NCBI RefSeq assembly: GCF_013297935.1
Contig: NZ_JAAFIX010000002.1
Coordinates: forward strand, 411,325 to 475,324
Source of the DNA: Rhodoferax sp.
GTDB lineage: Bacteria; Pseudomonadota; Gammaproteobacteria; Burkholderiales; Burkholderiaceae_C
DNA: 64,000 nucleotides
Direction of reading: 5' to 3'
The position numbers and the translations under genes were made by a program. Shown here piece by piece: positions 17,818 through 26,492 of this stretch; position 1 is the first letter of the stretch; every line of letters starts with the position of its first letter. A model generated the notes under the pieces. That model searched no databases. It saw nothing but the letters and a program-made list of their open reading frames with translations, and was not told where the DNA came from.

Positions 17818-19773
17818 ATGAGGTCTCCACGACGCATTTTTTGCATTTTTCTTGTTCCCATTTTTTTGGGAACCATGGGAATTGCCGCTTCGGGATCAGC
17901 AAATGACATTGATCTGCGGTCCCGCACACGCTCGGGCGAGAGTTTGCAGTCCAGTGCACTGCGACCCCAGGAACAGCTCCAACGCATTTTGGTGACGTTC
18001 AAAGACAATTCTGCGCCCCGGAGTTCACGTCAGGCACCGGTGGAGCAACGGATGAAGGAGCGCATGGCCTCTGCCGCGTCTGAAGCCAGCGCTGGCAAGG
18101 TCAAGGGGCTCTCTCACCTCCGAGCGGTTTCCGGCGACAGCCATGTGTACCTCACGGACAGGGCGCTGGACCGGTCCTCCATGCAGACCGTGATTCAAGC
18201 GCTCGCCAGTGATCCGGCGATTGAGAGCGTCTCTATAGATGAGCGCATGGTGCCTCATGCATTCAGCCCGGATGACACGGCCTACGTGAACAACACCCAG
18301 TGGCAACTGAAGGCCCCGACCACCGATTTAGGCGCCGCGAATTTCGCAGGAGCTTGGAATCGCGTGACCTCCGCATCCGTCGCCGTCAGTGGTGAGAATG
18401 TGGTCGTAGCGGTATTGGATTCCGGCTATCGACCGCATACAGATTTGGTCGCCAATCTTCTGACCGGATATGACTTTATTTCTGCAGACCCAGCGGGCAC
18501 CTTCAGCAGCACGCTCGTTACCGCAAATGATGGCGACGGCAGAGACAACAGCGCTTTAGACCCAGGTGACGGAAACACCAACTCTGCCAATTGCGATCTC
18601 AGCAGCTCCAGTTGGCATGGCACGCGTGTGGCGGGTATAGTGAGCGCGGTGACAAACAATGCCAGTGGTATGGTGGGTGCAGCCTACAAAGCCAAGGTGC
18701 TGCCCGTCCGAGTGCTTGGGGTGTGTGGTGGCTATGTCTCAGACGTAGTCGATGCGATGCGCTGGGCCGCGGGCATTACGGTGAATGGCCTCACCAACGC
18801 CAATCCAGCCAAAGTAATCAACGTGAGCTTGGGCGGCAATGGCACTTGCGATTCACGATACCAATCGGCAATCAACGACCTACGCAACACGAAGAACGCG
18901 ACGGTGATTGTCTCTACCGGAAACGAGTCGAGTAACTCCACCATCACTCAGCCTGCTAACTGCAAAAACGTGATTGCGGTAACCGCCCATCGCGCCGATG
19001 GAACCAGCCCCACTTTCGCCAACGTGGGGGCAGGCACCTCATTCAGTGCCCCGGGCGTCGGCATTTACAGCACCAGTAACTCGGGCGCGCAAGCTCCCGC
19101 GTCAGACACATTTGAAAGCGCGAATGGAACCAGTTTTTCTGCGCCCATGGTGAGTAGCGTGGCCGCCATGCTGTACCAGATCAAACCGGGTATCACACCT
19201 GACGAGGTCGCCTCCAGACTCATCAACAGCGTTCGCAGCTTTCCCGTCAGCACGTTCTGCAGCGGCAACTACCTGTGCGGAGCGGGTTTGCTGGATGCGG
19301 ATGCCGCGGTAGCGCAGACCTTAGACAACGATGCGCCCTACGCCAACGCCTATGCGAGCCAGAGCAGTAATGTGGCGCGGGGCGTTTCCGTAACGTTAAC
19401 GGGCGTGGCCGGTGCAGGCACCAGCGGGGCGGGCTTGGCAAGCGTACAGTGGACCCAAGTCTCGGGCCCGGCAGTCAGCATTTCCAACGCTGCTGGCAAC
19501 GTTGCAACCATCCTCACCCCGGCAAGTTCCAACGACAACAACCTCGTTTTCCGCTTCAGGGCGACTACACAAACAAGCGCTGCAAAAACAGCAGACAGTT
19601 TCGTGACTGTCAGCATGGTCTCCGCGCCGGTTGCCGTGTCCAGCGGTGGCGGCGGTGGCGGCGGTGGCGGTGGCGGCGGTGGCAGTTTGGAGGGCCGCAG
19701 CCTATGGGCTTTGGCTGCGCTAGCCCTTTTGTCTGTGCTTATCAGACCTCGGGGACGCGCCCAGGTAAGCTAA
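17818..19773 (+). CDS. Secreted S8 (subtilisin-family) serine protease with GlyGly-CTERM tail
   Basis: The 651-residue preproprotein has a signal peptide (about 1-28), an inhibitor-I9-like propeptide (about 52-140, ILVTFKDNSAP to PAIESVSIDE), and a peptidase domain with catalytic D201 (VAVLDSGY), H267 (SWHGTRVAG), oxyanion N369 (STGNES) and S439 (NGTSFSAPM). A beta-sandwich, PKD-like region follows (about 505-605). It ends in 13 consecutive glycines (610-622), a hydrophobic helix (about 629-642) and an Arg cluster (RPRGR), the GlyGly-CTERM sorting signal that rhombosortase cleaves. Starts 11 bp after the PPTase stop, so it may be co-transcribed with the NRPS unit, but no strong ribosome site is visible. 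The last 54 bp overlap the convergent rhombosortase gene. Confidence 0.93.
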   Translation: MRSPRRIFCIFLVPIFLGTMGIAASGSANDIDLRSRTRSGESLQSSALRPQEQLQRILVTFKDNSAPRSSRQAPVEQRMKERMASAASEASAGKVKGLSHLRAVSGDSHVYLTDRALDRSSMQTVIQALASDPAIESVSIDERMVPHAFSPDDTAYVNNTQWQLKAPTTDLGAANFAGAWNRVTSASVAVSGENVVVAVLDSGYRPHTDLVANLLTGYDFISADPAGTFSSTLVTANDGDGRDNSALDPGDGNTNSANCDLSSSSWHGTRVAGIVSAVTNNASGMVGAAYKAKVLPVRVLGVCGGYVSDVVDAMRWAAGITVNGLTNANPAKVINVSLGGNGTCDSRYQSAINDLRNTKNATVIVSTGNESSNSTITQPANCKNVIAVTAHRADGTSPTFANVGAGTSFSAPGVGIYSTSNSGAQAPASDTFESANGTSFSAPMVSSVAAMLYQIKPGITPDEVASRLINSVRSFPVSTFCSGNYLCGAGLLDADAAVAQTLDNDAPYANAYASQSSNVARGVSVTLTGVAGAGTSGAGLASVQWTQVSGPAVSISNAAGNVATILTPASSNDNNLVFRFRATTQTSAAKTADSFVTVSMVSAPVAVSSGGGGGGGGGGGGGSLEGRSLWALAALALLSVLIRPRGRAQVS

Positions 19774-20247
19774 GGCGGCAAGAAGCCCGCCAAGGGCTCC
19801 GGCCACATGCGCCGGATAGTAGACCGCAAAACCCCACACCGCAGGATTCGTTTTCAAGCCTAGCGCTAACAACAGTTTGATTGTCAGGCCTGCTAACAAC
19901 GCAAACGCTATCCAAACGGCCACTCGCGATGTGCGGAAGTGCCGCATCACCATGAGCAAGGCTCCGCCAACAGCCCATCCGTGCAAGGCACCGGAAGCCC
20001 CGGCGTAGTAAGCGCAATCTGCGTCCCACACGAGGACCCAAGCGACACCCGACATCCCTCCAGCCATCGCAAGGGCTTGCTCTTGCCAGCGTAGCCATGG
20101 ACGAAACAGGCTGCACAAAAGTACGGAACCTGTCAGGTTAGCCAAGGCATGCGCAAGATTGAAGTGAACCAGCTGCGCCGTGAGGGGCAGCCACCACTGC
20201 CCATCCAGAAATGCCTCGCGGTAGTAGATCAGCGCGGCCAAATCCAT
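19720..20247 (-). CDS. rrtA: Rhombosortase (rhomboid-family GlyGly-CTERM protease)
   Basis: The 175-residue membrane protein has rhomboid features: LVHFNLAHALANLTG in the first helix region, the catalytic serine motif GASGALHGW, and the histidine in YYPAHVAGALGG of the last helix. In the family it cleaves GlyGly-CTERM tails of secreted proteins; the convergent S8 protease carries one. ATG 20247 starts 22 bp after nagZ. From this start only five helices are visible and the usual first helix seems missing; upstream residues in the same frame (to 20427) are hydrophilic and overlap nagZ, so they do not supply it. The last 13-18 codons are encoded antisense to the protease tail. Confidence 0.82.
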   Translation of the reverse strand: MDLAALIYYREAFLDGQWWLPLTAQLVHFNLAHALANLTGSVLLCSLFRPWLRWQEQALAMAGGMSGVAWVLVWDADCAYYAGASGALHGWAVGGALLMVMRHFRTSRVAVWIAFALLAGLTIKLLLALGLKTNPAVWGFAVYYPAHVAGALGGLLAALAYLGASPRSDKHRQKG

Positions 20248-20269
20248 GGGCTGTGCCGCCTCGGGCGGG

Positions 20270-21373
20270 TCAGGCGATCCAGTCGAGCGCTTGCATGTAG
20301 TCGGGGTGCACCATGAGGTCGTCCCACGCCATCGCAGGGCTGGTGGGCAGCAGCGCGCGGCGGCGGGCTTCGCTGGCTTCCAGCGCCTGCCACTGGCCCT
20401 TGAGCTGGGCTTCGGTGAGGCCGTCAATCAGCGCATCCACCGCTTTGCCACCGCCCTCGGCATTGGCCATGGACTGGTTGCACAAGAGCACCAGATCGCA
20501 ACCGGCGTTGAGGGCCACCAAGGCTGCCTCGGTGTAGCTCACGGTTTTGCCGTCTATCAGGCGGGCCCCGGCCATGGACAAATCGTCGCTGAAGATGGCG
20601 CCGGTGAAGCCCAGCTGCCCGCGCAGAATGTCGTTGAGCCACGTGCTGGAGAAGCCCGCAGGGCGGCTGTCTACCTTGGGGTAGATCACATGGGCGGGCA
20701 TGACGCTGCTGGTCACGGTGTTGAGCCAACGGTAAGGCGCAGCATCGTCCGCCAGAATGGCTTTGAGGCTGCGCTTGTCCACCGGGATGTCGATGTGCGA
20801 GTCGGCTTTCACAAAGCCGTGGCCGGGGAAGTGCTTGCCGCAGTTGGCCATGCCACTTTTTTGCAGGCCGTGCATCAGGCTCTTGGCGAGCATGCTCACC
20901 ACGCGCGGGTCGCGCGCAAACGCGCGGTCGCCGATGACGCTGCTTTCGCCGTAGTCGAGGTCGAGCACGGGCGTGAAGCTCATGTCCACCCCGCAGGCGC
21001 GGAGCTCGGCGCCCAATACGTAGCCGGTCGCCGTGGCGGCGTTGGTCGCATCCAGCGCGCCGGCTTTTTTAGCGGAGGTGGTGGGTACGATGTCGCGCAT
21101 CCACATCTCGCCCAGTGCGCGCATGGGCGGCAGGTGGGTGAAACCATCGGTCTTGAAACGCTGCACCCGGCCGCCTTCGTGGTCCACGCAGATCAGCAAA
21201 TCAGCGCGCACTTTTTTGATGTCGCGGCACAGCGCGGTCAGTTGCTCGCGGTTCTGCCAGTTGCGGGCAAACAAAATCATGCCGCCCACCAAGGGGTGCT
21301 TGAGGCGCTTGCGGTCCGTGGCAGTGAGGCTGGTGCCGGCGATATCGATGATGAGGGGGGCGTGGAATATCAT
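20270..21373 (-). CDS. nagZ: Beta-N-acetylhexosaminidase (GH3)
   Basis: This cytoplasmic muropeptide-recycling enzyme removes GlcNAc from 1,6-anhydroMurNAc peptides. The 367-residue TIM barrel shows CVDHEGGRVQRF, KHFPGHGFVKADSHIDIP (with the substrate-binding KH and catalytic His) and the nucleophile region FSDDLSMAGA. I start at ATG 21373 (MIFHAPLIIDIAG) rather than the upstream TTG, which is inside the dispersed element. It lies in the lepA-to-rrtA gene run. Confidence 0.95.
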   Translation of the reverse strand: MIFHAPLIIDIAGTSLTATDRKRLKHPLVGGMILFARNWQNREQLTALCRDIKKVRADLLICVDHEGGRVQRFKTDGFTHLPPMRALGEMWMRDIVPTTSAKKAGALDATNAATATGYVLGAELRACGVDMSFTPVLDLDYGESSVIGDRAFARDPRVVSMLAKSLMHGLQKSGMANCGKHFPGHGFVKADSHIDIPVDKRSLKAILADDAAPYRWLNTVTSSVMPAHVIYPKVDSRPAGFSSTWLNDILRGQLGFTGAIFSDDLSMAGARLIDGKTVSYTEAALVALNAGCDLVLLCNQSMANAEGGGKAVDALIDGLTEAQLKGQWQALEASEARRRALLPTSPAMAWDDLMVHPDYMQALDWIA

Positions 21374-21377
21374 GGTA

Positions 21378-21437
21378 TTTGCTATCAATTCAGGAGCTAC
21401 TTGCGCATATTTTACGAGGGCTAGCTGCCAATTTGGC
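21378..21437 (+). repeat. Dispersed element copy between acpS and nagZ
   Basis: Well-preserved copy: TTTGCTATCAATTCAGGAGC, then TACTTGCGCATA, then CGAGGGCTAGCTGCCAATTT. It fills the whole acpS-nagZ gap. Read on the minus strand, its CTAGCCC segment supplies the TAG stop of acpS and the last few AcpS codons. Confidence 0.8.
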
Positions 21438-21837
21438 TCTTATTTTCGCGGGTTTCGACCACGCAGAAGCTGGCGGCGTAGTCGGTTTCGTCAGTCACCG
21501 TAATGTGCGCCTGCAGCCCCTGGGCTTCAAACCAGGCTTTGAGTTCGCCATGCAGCACGATGACCGGTTTGCCGCTACGCTCATTGGCAATTTCGCACAG
21601 CTTCCAGGTCATGGGCATGCGCATGCCTAAGCCAATGGCTTTGCTGAACGCCTCTTTCGCGCTGAAGCGGGTGGCTAAGTAGCGCAAGCCCCGTTCGGGC
21701 CAGCGGGCGCTGCGGGTCTGCCAGGTCTTCAGCTCCGCATCCGACAAAACCTTGGCCGCGAAACGCTCGCCATGGCGCTCCACGCTGGCGCGGATGCGGC
21801 GCACATCGCAGATGTCGGTGCCGATGCCGTAGATCAC
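21421..21837 (-). CDS. acpS: Holo-[acyl-carrier-protein] synthase
   Basis: It transfers phosphopantetheine from CoA to AcpP. The 138-residue protein has the AcpS motifs [10 protein letters not shown] (D8 binds magnesium) and [14 protein letters not shown]. The stop codon and the final residues (about SQIGS) fall within the dispersed element, so the C-terminus has probably been redefined by it. It lies 9 bp after pdxJ. Confidence 0.95.
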   Translation of the reverse strand: MIYGIGTDICDVRRIRASVERHGERFAAKVLSDAELKTWQTRSARWPERGLRYLATRFSAKEAFSKAIGLGMRMPMTWKLCEIANERSGKPVIVLHGELKAWFEAQGLQAHITVTDETDYAASFCVVETRENKSQIGS

Positions 21838-21846
21838 CGTTTACCT

Positions 21847-22596
21847 CTATTGCCCGAGGCAGGCCAGATAGGCCTTGATGGTCTCGGCGTAGCCGAGCTC
21901 CAGAGCATCGGCAATCAGGGCGTGGCCGATGGAAACCTCTTGCAAGCCGGGCACCTGCTGCGCAAATGCAGCCAGGTTGTCGCGGTTCAAATCATGACCG
22001 GCATTCACGCCCAGGCCCGCATCCAGCGCGGCCTGTGCAGCCGCTGCAAAACGATCCAACTGCACTTGCTGGCCGGCAGTGCCCCACGCAGCTGCAAAGG
22101 GCTCAGTGTAGAGCTCAACACGATCGGCGCCCACGGCCTTGGCAGCCGCCATGGCGGCGGGCTCGGCATCCATAAAAAGGCTGACCCGCAAGTCCAAGGC
22201 ATGTGCCTCCGCAATCAAGGGCTGCAAGCGAGCGGCATCGGCCGGAAACACCCAACCGTGGTCGCTGGTGAACTGCCCTTCCGAGTCCGGCACAAACGTA
22301 ACCTGGTGCACCGGCAAGCCGCGTGCCCGCAGGTCGCGCACGCAGTCCATCAGGTTGTGAAAAGGGTTGCCCTCGACGTTGAACTCCCGGTCAGGCCAAG
22401 CCTTCAACAGGTCTGCCAGATCGAGCACGTCCTGCGCACGGATGTGCCTCGCATCCGGCCGCGGGTGCACGGTGATGCCGGCGGCGCCGGCCTGCAGGCA
22501 CAAAGTCGCCGCACGGGTGACGCTGGGGATGCCCAGATGGCGGGTGTTGCGGACCAGCGCCACTTTGTTGAGGTTGACGGAGAGATGGGTTTTCAT
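21847..22596 (-). CDS. pdxJ: Pyridoxine 5'-phosphate synthase
   Basis: PdxJ condenses 1-deoxyxylulose 5-phosphate with 3-amino-2-oxopropyl phosphate to give pyridoxine phosphate, the last ring-forming step of DXP-dependent vitamin B6 synthesis. The 249-residue TIM barrel has conserved [35 protein letters not shown] and the [17 protein letters not shown] segments. It overlaps recO by 4 bp. Confidence 0.96.
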   Translation of the reverse strand: MKTHLSVNLNKVALVRNTRHLGIPSVTRAATLCLQAGAAGITVHPRPDARHIRAQDVLDLADLLKAWPDREFNVEGNPFHNLMDCVRDLRARGLPVHQVTFVPDSEGQFTSDHGWVFPADAARLQPLIAEAHALDLRVSLFMDAEPAAMAAAKAVGADRVELYTEPFAAAWGTAGQQVQLDRFAAAAQAALDAGLGVNAGHDLNRDNLAAFAQQVPGLQEVSIGHALIADALELGYAETIKAYLACLGQ

Positions 22597-23342
22597 AGGC
22601 TTTGAATATCAATCATCATCTGCCGCGTGCGCAGCGTTTTAACGCCGCAATGGTAGTGCAGCAAGGCTCTCAGCTGAGGCTTGAGCTCGGACATGACCCC
22701 GGCACAGGTGCGCAACGTCGAGGTGAACGGAGTGTGGTCTGCCACGGCCTCCTGCAGCGCCAACCACTGGGCGCCCGACAAGCTGACACGGTCTTCCGGA
22801 CCCGCTTGGCGCAGCCCACCTTCAGGAACCAGCACATAGGGCGCATCCGCCCGCAAGGGCGCGAGGGTCATGGTCTGGGCATCCAAAGGGGGCAGGTAGC
22901 CCACTTCCCGCAGCAAAAGCAATTCGAAGGTGCGCAGAGCGGCTTGGAGCACTTCGCCATGTTCGCTGGCAATCACGCGGACCACGTGGGCATAAATATC
23001 AAAAAGCTCGGCATGGGGATCGTCCCGCGCCAGCAGGGTGATCAGGAGCTCATTGAGGTAGTAACCCGAGAGCAGCGCGTCGCCTGTCGGCATGACATGG
23101 CCGCCCTGCCACTCCGCACTGCGCAGGGTGCGGATTTCTGCATCGCCACCAAAAGCCACATGCAGTGGCTGGAGCGGCAACAATATGGGGCGAAAGCTCG
23201 ACGTGGGCTTTTTGGCGCCCTTGGCTACCAGCGCCACCCGGCCATAGTGGCGGGTGAACACCTCCAGAATCAGGCTGCTCTCGCTCCAGTCGTAGCGGTG
23301 CAACACAAACGCAGGCTCATCCGCAATCCGCTTGGTTGCCAT
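22593..23342 (-). CDS. recO: DNA repair protein RecO
   Basis: A RecFOR-pathway mediator that loads RecA onto SSB-coated DNA. The 249-residue product has the N-terminal OB-fold ([35 protein letters not shown]) and a helical C-terminal domain; there is no zinc-binding Cys cluster. It is coupled to pdxJ (4-bp overlap) and sits 49 bp after era, the usual rnc-era-recO-pdxJ order. Confidence 0.93.
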   Translation of the reverse strand: MATKRIADEPAFVLHRYDWSESSLILEVFTRHYGRVALVAKGAKKPTSSFRPILLPLQPLHVAFGGDAEIRTLRSAEWQGGHVMPTGDALLSGYYLNELLITLLARDDPHAELFDIYAHVVRVIASEHGEVLQAALRTFELLLLREVGYLPPLDAQTMTLAPLRADAPYVLVPEGGLRQAGPEDRVSLSGAQWLALQEAVADHTPFTSTLRTCAGVMSELKPQLRALLHYHCGVKTLRTRQMMIDIQSL

Positions 23343-23391
23343 GATTCGTCGGGGTGCGAGGGCTTAAGCCCCGCAAGCGCCGCGGGTGACC

Positions 23392-24462
23392 TTACTCATA
23401 ACCGAAAGAACGGACGCGCGCCTCGTCGTCGGCCCAGCCGGAGCGCACCTTGACCCAGAGCTCCAGAAACACTTTGGCATCTGCCAGTTTTTCCAGCTCG
23501 ACCCGGGTTTCCATGCCGATGCGCTTGATGCGTTCGCCTTTGTCACCGATCACCATGGCTTTGTGCCCATCGCGCTCCACCACGATGGTGGCTGCTATGC
23601 GCAGCAAACGCTTCTGGCCTTTTTTCTGGGGCGGCTCTTCTTCGAACTTGTCGATTACCACTGTCGAGGTGTAAGGGAGCTCGTCGCCGGTCAGGCGGAA
23701 CAGCTTCTCGCGCACCAACTCACTGGCCAGAAACTTTTCGCTGCGGTCGGTCAACTCGTCTTCGGAGTACCACCACGCTTGTTCGGGCAAGAATTTTTCG
23801 CAAATACCCAGCAGGCGATCAATGTCCTTGGCATTCTTGGCCGAAAGAGGAATCATCTCGGTAAATTTGGCACGGGCTTGCATGGCTTGCAACCATGGCG
23901 CCAAGCCCGCACGTTCCTTCACGTTGTCGAGCTTGTTGGCCACCAGAACCACAGGGATTCCGTCACCCAAGAGCTTGAGCACCTTCTCATCGGCGGAGGT
24001 GAAGCTACCCGCCTCCACCACAAACAGCACCAAATCCACATCCGACACAGCGCCCTGCACCGCTTTGTTCAGGGACTTGTTGAGCGCGTTGCCGTGGATG
24101 GTCTGGAAACCGGGGGTATCCACAAACACAAACTGGGTCTGCCCCTCGGTGCGCATGCCGGTGATACGGTGACGGGTCGTCTGCGCCTTGCGGGACGTAA
24201 TGCTGATCTTCTGGCCCACCAAAGCGTTGAGCAAGGTGGATTTACCTACGTTGGGCTTGCCCACAATCGCCACCAGACCGCAACGCTGGTCACCGCCATC
24301 GGCCCCCGGGCTGGCCAGTTTGGGCGTGCTCTTGAGCAGCCCCTGCAGCATCGCGTCCAGATCCTCCTGAACCTCGACGACCTCGGGTGCGGACTGAGCA
24401 TCTTTTTGCCCCTTAGCCTTCTTGGAATCTGCGTTACCAGCTATATTTTTAGGAGCATTCAT
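23392..24462 (-). CDS. era: GTPase Era
   Basis: A ribosome-assembly GTPase that binds the 3' end of 16S rRNA. The P-loop is GKPNVGKST (68-76), G3 is DTPGF, G4 is NKLD, and a KH domain lies at the C-terminus ([13 protein letters not shown]). At 356 residues it is longer than the usual ~300 because of a hydrophilic N-terminal extension of about 58 residues. The first codons (NAPKNIAG) overlap a left-arm fragment of the dispersed element at 24440-24456. It overlaps rnc by 4 bp. Confidence 0.96.
   Translation of the reverse strand: MNAPKNIAGNADSKKAKGQKDAQSAPEVVEVQEDLDAMLQGLLKSTPKLASPGADGGDQRCGLVAIVGKPNVGKSTLLNALVGQKISITSRKAQTTRHRITGMRTEGQTQFVFVDTPGFQTIHGNALNKSLNKAVQGAVSDVDLVLFVVEAGSFTSADEKVLKLLGDGIPVVLVANKLDNVKERAGLAPWLQAMQARAKFTEMIPLSAKNAKDIDRLLGICEKFLPEQAWWYSEDELTDRSEKFLASELVREKLFRLTGDELPYTSTVVIDKFEEEPPQKKGQKRLLRIAATIVVERDGHKAMVIGDKGERIKRIGMETRVELEKLADAKVFLELWVKVRSGWADDEARVRSFGYE
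24440..24456 (+). repeat. Possible left-arm fragment of the dispersed element in the era start
   Basis: GCTATATTTTTAGGAGC matches only the left arm of the element, with no core or right half. It is read antisense at the era N-terminus in the same frame as the sppA-like and hemD copies. Chance similarity is possible. Confidence 0.35.
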
Positions 24463-25145
24463 GATTTGACCTTTGCTTTAATCGTTTGCAGCATGGCTGC
24501 GGCTGCGGCTTGTTCTCCGGCACGGCGGGAACCACCGATGCCGCGTTCCGACAAGCGCAGTTCAGGCACCTCGCACTCCACGTCAAAACTTTGTTTGTGG
24601 GCGGCGCCTATCGTACCCACGACGGTGTAGACGGGCACCTTCATTTTGCGACCCTGCAACCACTCCTGCAACTCAGTCTTGGCATCCTTGCTGATGGCCT
24701 GCATTTGAGGATTGATCTCGACCGCCTCAAACAGCCGGTGCACCAGCGCCTGCGCAGTGTTGAAGCCAGCGTCCAAGTAAACCGCTCCGATGATGGCCTC
24801 CAGCGCATCCGCCAAAATGGAAGCCCGCTTGGGCCCGCCGGAGCGCATTTCGCCCTCGCCGAGTTTGAGTACGTCGGGCAAACCGAGCTTCAAGGCCAGC
24901 TCGTGCAGGGTCTCCTGACGAACCAGGTTGGCCCTCACGCGGGACAAGTCTCCCTCGGGCAGACACGCTAAGCGGGTGTAGAGTAAATCGGAGATTGCCA
25001 ACCCCAAGACCGAGTCGCCAAGAAACTCAAGGCGCTCGTAGTGGTCAGCGGAGAAGCTGCGATGGGTCAATGCCCTCGACAGCAAAGAAACATTCGAAAA
25101 CTGGTGCTGCAGCCGTTGCTGCAGCGCGGTCAAACCATCTGCCAC
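24459..25145 (-). CDS. rnc: Ribonuclease III
   Basis: Double-strand-specific endoribonuclease for rRNA and mRNA processing. The 228 residues give an RNase III domain with the signature [19 protein letters not shown] and second acidic cluster ([15 protein letters not shown]), and a C-terminal dsRNA-binding domain ([20 protein letters not shown]). The start is GTG 25145, directly after the DUF4845 stop. It is coupled to era by a 4-bp overlap. Confidence 0.96.
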   Translation of the reverse strand: MADGLTALQQRLQHQFSNVSLLSRALTHRSFSADHYERLEFLGDSVLGLAISDLLYTRLACLPEGDLSRVRANLVRQETLHELALKLGLPDVLKLGEGEMRSGGPKRASILADALEAIIGAVYLDAGFNTAQALVHRLFEAVEINPQMQAISKDAKTELQEWLQGRKMKVPVYTVVGTIGAAHKQSFDVECEVPELRLSERGIGGSRRAGEQAAAAAMLQTIKAKVKS

Positions 25146-25493
25146 TTATTTGGATCGTCCTGCGTATTTGAGGGTGAGGTAGGCGGGGCCGGCCAAGTGG
25201 ATTTCCCGCTCGTAGGCAAAGGCCACCACGACTTTGTCGCCCACCTTGGTAACTTCCAGGTCTTTACCGGAAATGGACTTGATGGTGTCCACCTCAGCTT
25301 GCTTGTCAAACAAGGAGCGGACTTCCGCCACCGACTGCCCGGTTGAAGCCCGCTGTGCCGCCTTTTCAACGGCAAAGTACTCGATCACCGTGGGAAACGC
25401 CTGCGCGGCAATCACGCCGGACATGGCAAGAATGGCCCCCACAAACAAGAGACCGATGAACGAGATTCCGCGCTGTTGAGCTTTGCTTGGCAT
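25146..25493 (-). CDS. DUF4845 single-pass membrane protein
   Basis: The 115-residue product has one N-terminal membrane helix preceded by RGISFIGLL, resembling a type IV pilin-like start (G-I/S-F-I-G-L), followed by a small periplasmic alpha/beta domain. The family is almost always encoded between lepB and rnc in betaproteobacteria, as here; its function is not known. Confidence 0.88.
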   Translation of the reverse strand: MPSKAQQRGISFIGLLFVGAILAMSGVIAAQAFPTVIEYFAVEKAAQRASTGQSVAEVRSLFDKQAEVDTIKSISGKDLEVTKVGDKVVVAFAYEREIHLAGPAYLTLKYAGRSK

Positions 25494-25526
25494 AGTGAAT
25501 ATTCCGGACGCTAGTTAATGAAACAC

Positions 25527-26492
25527 TTAGTGGAATGCGCCAATACGCTTCAGATTGGTGAAATTCATCCACACAAAAAACGCTTTGCCGACAATGTTTT
25601 TATCAGGCACAAACCCCCAATAACGGGAGTCCAGCGAATTGTCGCGATTGTCACCCATCATGAAGTACTGGCCTTCAGGCACTTTGCACGTGACGCCTTC
25701 GACCGTGTAGCTGCAGTTTTCCATACCATCGAATTTCTCGATGCCCGCCACGAAGGCCGGGCGACGTGCGTCATTCAGCAAACGGTGGGGCTTTTCACCC
25801 AGCGTTTCTTCGAACTGCTTGAAATACTGGCTGGCGTCCTCGTCAAAGAAGTCGGGCAATGCATTGGTGTCGAGCGGTTTTCCATTGATCGTCAGGCGCT
25901 TATTCAAATACGCCACGGTGTCGCCCGGCACACCAACCACTCGCTTGATGTAGTCCAAGCTGGGCTTGGGCGGGTAGCGAAACACCATCACATCGCCGCG
26001 CTGGGGCTTGTTACCCTCGGTGATCTTGAGGTTGATCACTGGCAAGCGCACTCCGTAGGTGAATTTATTCACCAGGATCAGGTCGCCCACCAGCAACGTC
26101 GGGATCATGGAGCCCGAAGGAATCTTGAACGGCTCAAACAGAAACGAGCGCAGCAAGAACACCACAATGATCACCGGGAACAAACCGGCAGTCCAGTCCA
26201 GCCACCAGGGCTGCATCAAGAGCTTGACTTTGGCCTCTTGGATATCGCCATCCACTTGGGTAATACCCATTTGGGTGAGGCTTTCACGGCGCTTGATGTC
26301 TTGCGCCTCCAGCTCAGCGACCGCACGCTGCCGCTGGGGTAGAAAGTAAAAACGTTCTGCCAACCAATAGACACCGGTTACCACACTGGCCAGAAATAGG
26401 AGCAGCGCAAAGTTGCCATCGACCAAACCAAAATACCAGGACGCACCATAGCCCACAAAGGCTGCCAGTACTGCTGCTGTGAATGCTTGCAT
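25527..26492 (-). CDS. lepB: Signal peptidase I
   Basis: Removes signal peptides from Sec/Tat-exported proteins at the periplasmic face. The 321-residue protein has two N-terminal membrane segments and another near residue 105, then the catalytic Ser128 in PSGSMIPTL and the general-base Lys183 in YIKRVVGVPGD, plus MGDNRDNSLDSRYWG. It overlaps lepA by one base (stop TAA sharing with the ATG). Confidence 0.97.
   Translation of the reverse strand: MQAFTAAVLAAFVGYGASWYFGLVDGNFALLLFLASVVTGVYWLAERFYFLPQRQRAVAELEAQDIKRRESLTQMGITQVDGDIQEAKVKLLMQPWWLDWTAGLFPVIIVVFLLRSFLFEPFKIPSGSMIPTLLVGDLILVNKFTYGVRLPVINLKITEGNKPQRGDVMVFRYPPKPSLDYIKRVVGVPGDTVAYLNKRLTINGKPLDTNALPDFFDEDASQYFKQFEETLGEKPHRLLNDARRPAFVAGIEKFDGMENCSYTVEGVTCKVPEGQYFMMGDNRDNSLDSRYWGFVPDKNIVGKAFFVWMNFTNLKRIGAFH

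Noticed and set aside
19650..19690. GGT/GGC tract in the protease gene as a simple-sequence phase-variation repeat
   Set aside because: The glycine run is part of the GlyGly-CTERM signal; units are 3 bp, so length changes would not shift the frame.
19720..20427. Longer 235-residue rhombosortase beginning inside nagZ
   Set aside because: The extra 60 residues are hydrophilic, Arg/Pro/Cys-rich and antisense-like to no known helix, and overlap the conserved nagZ end.
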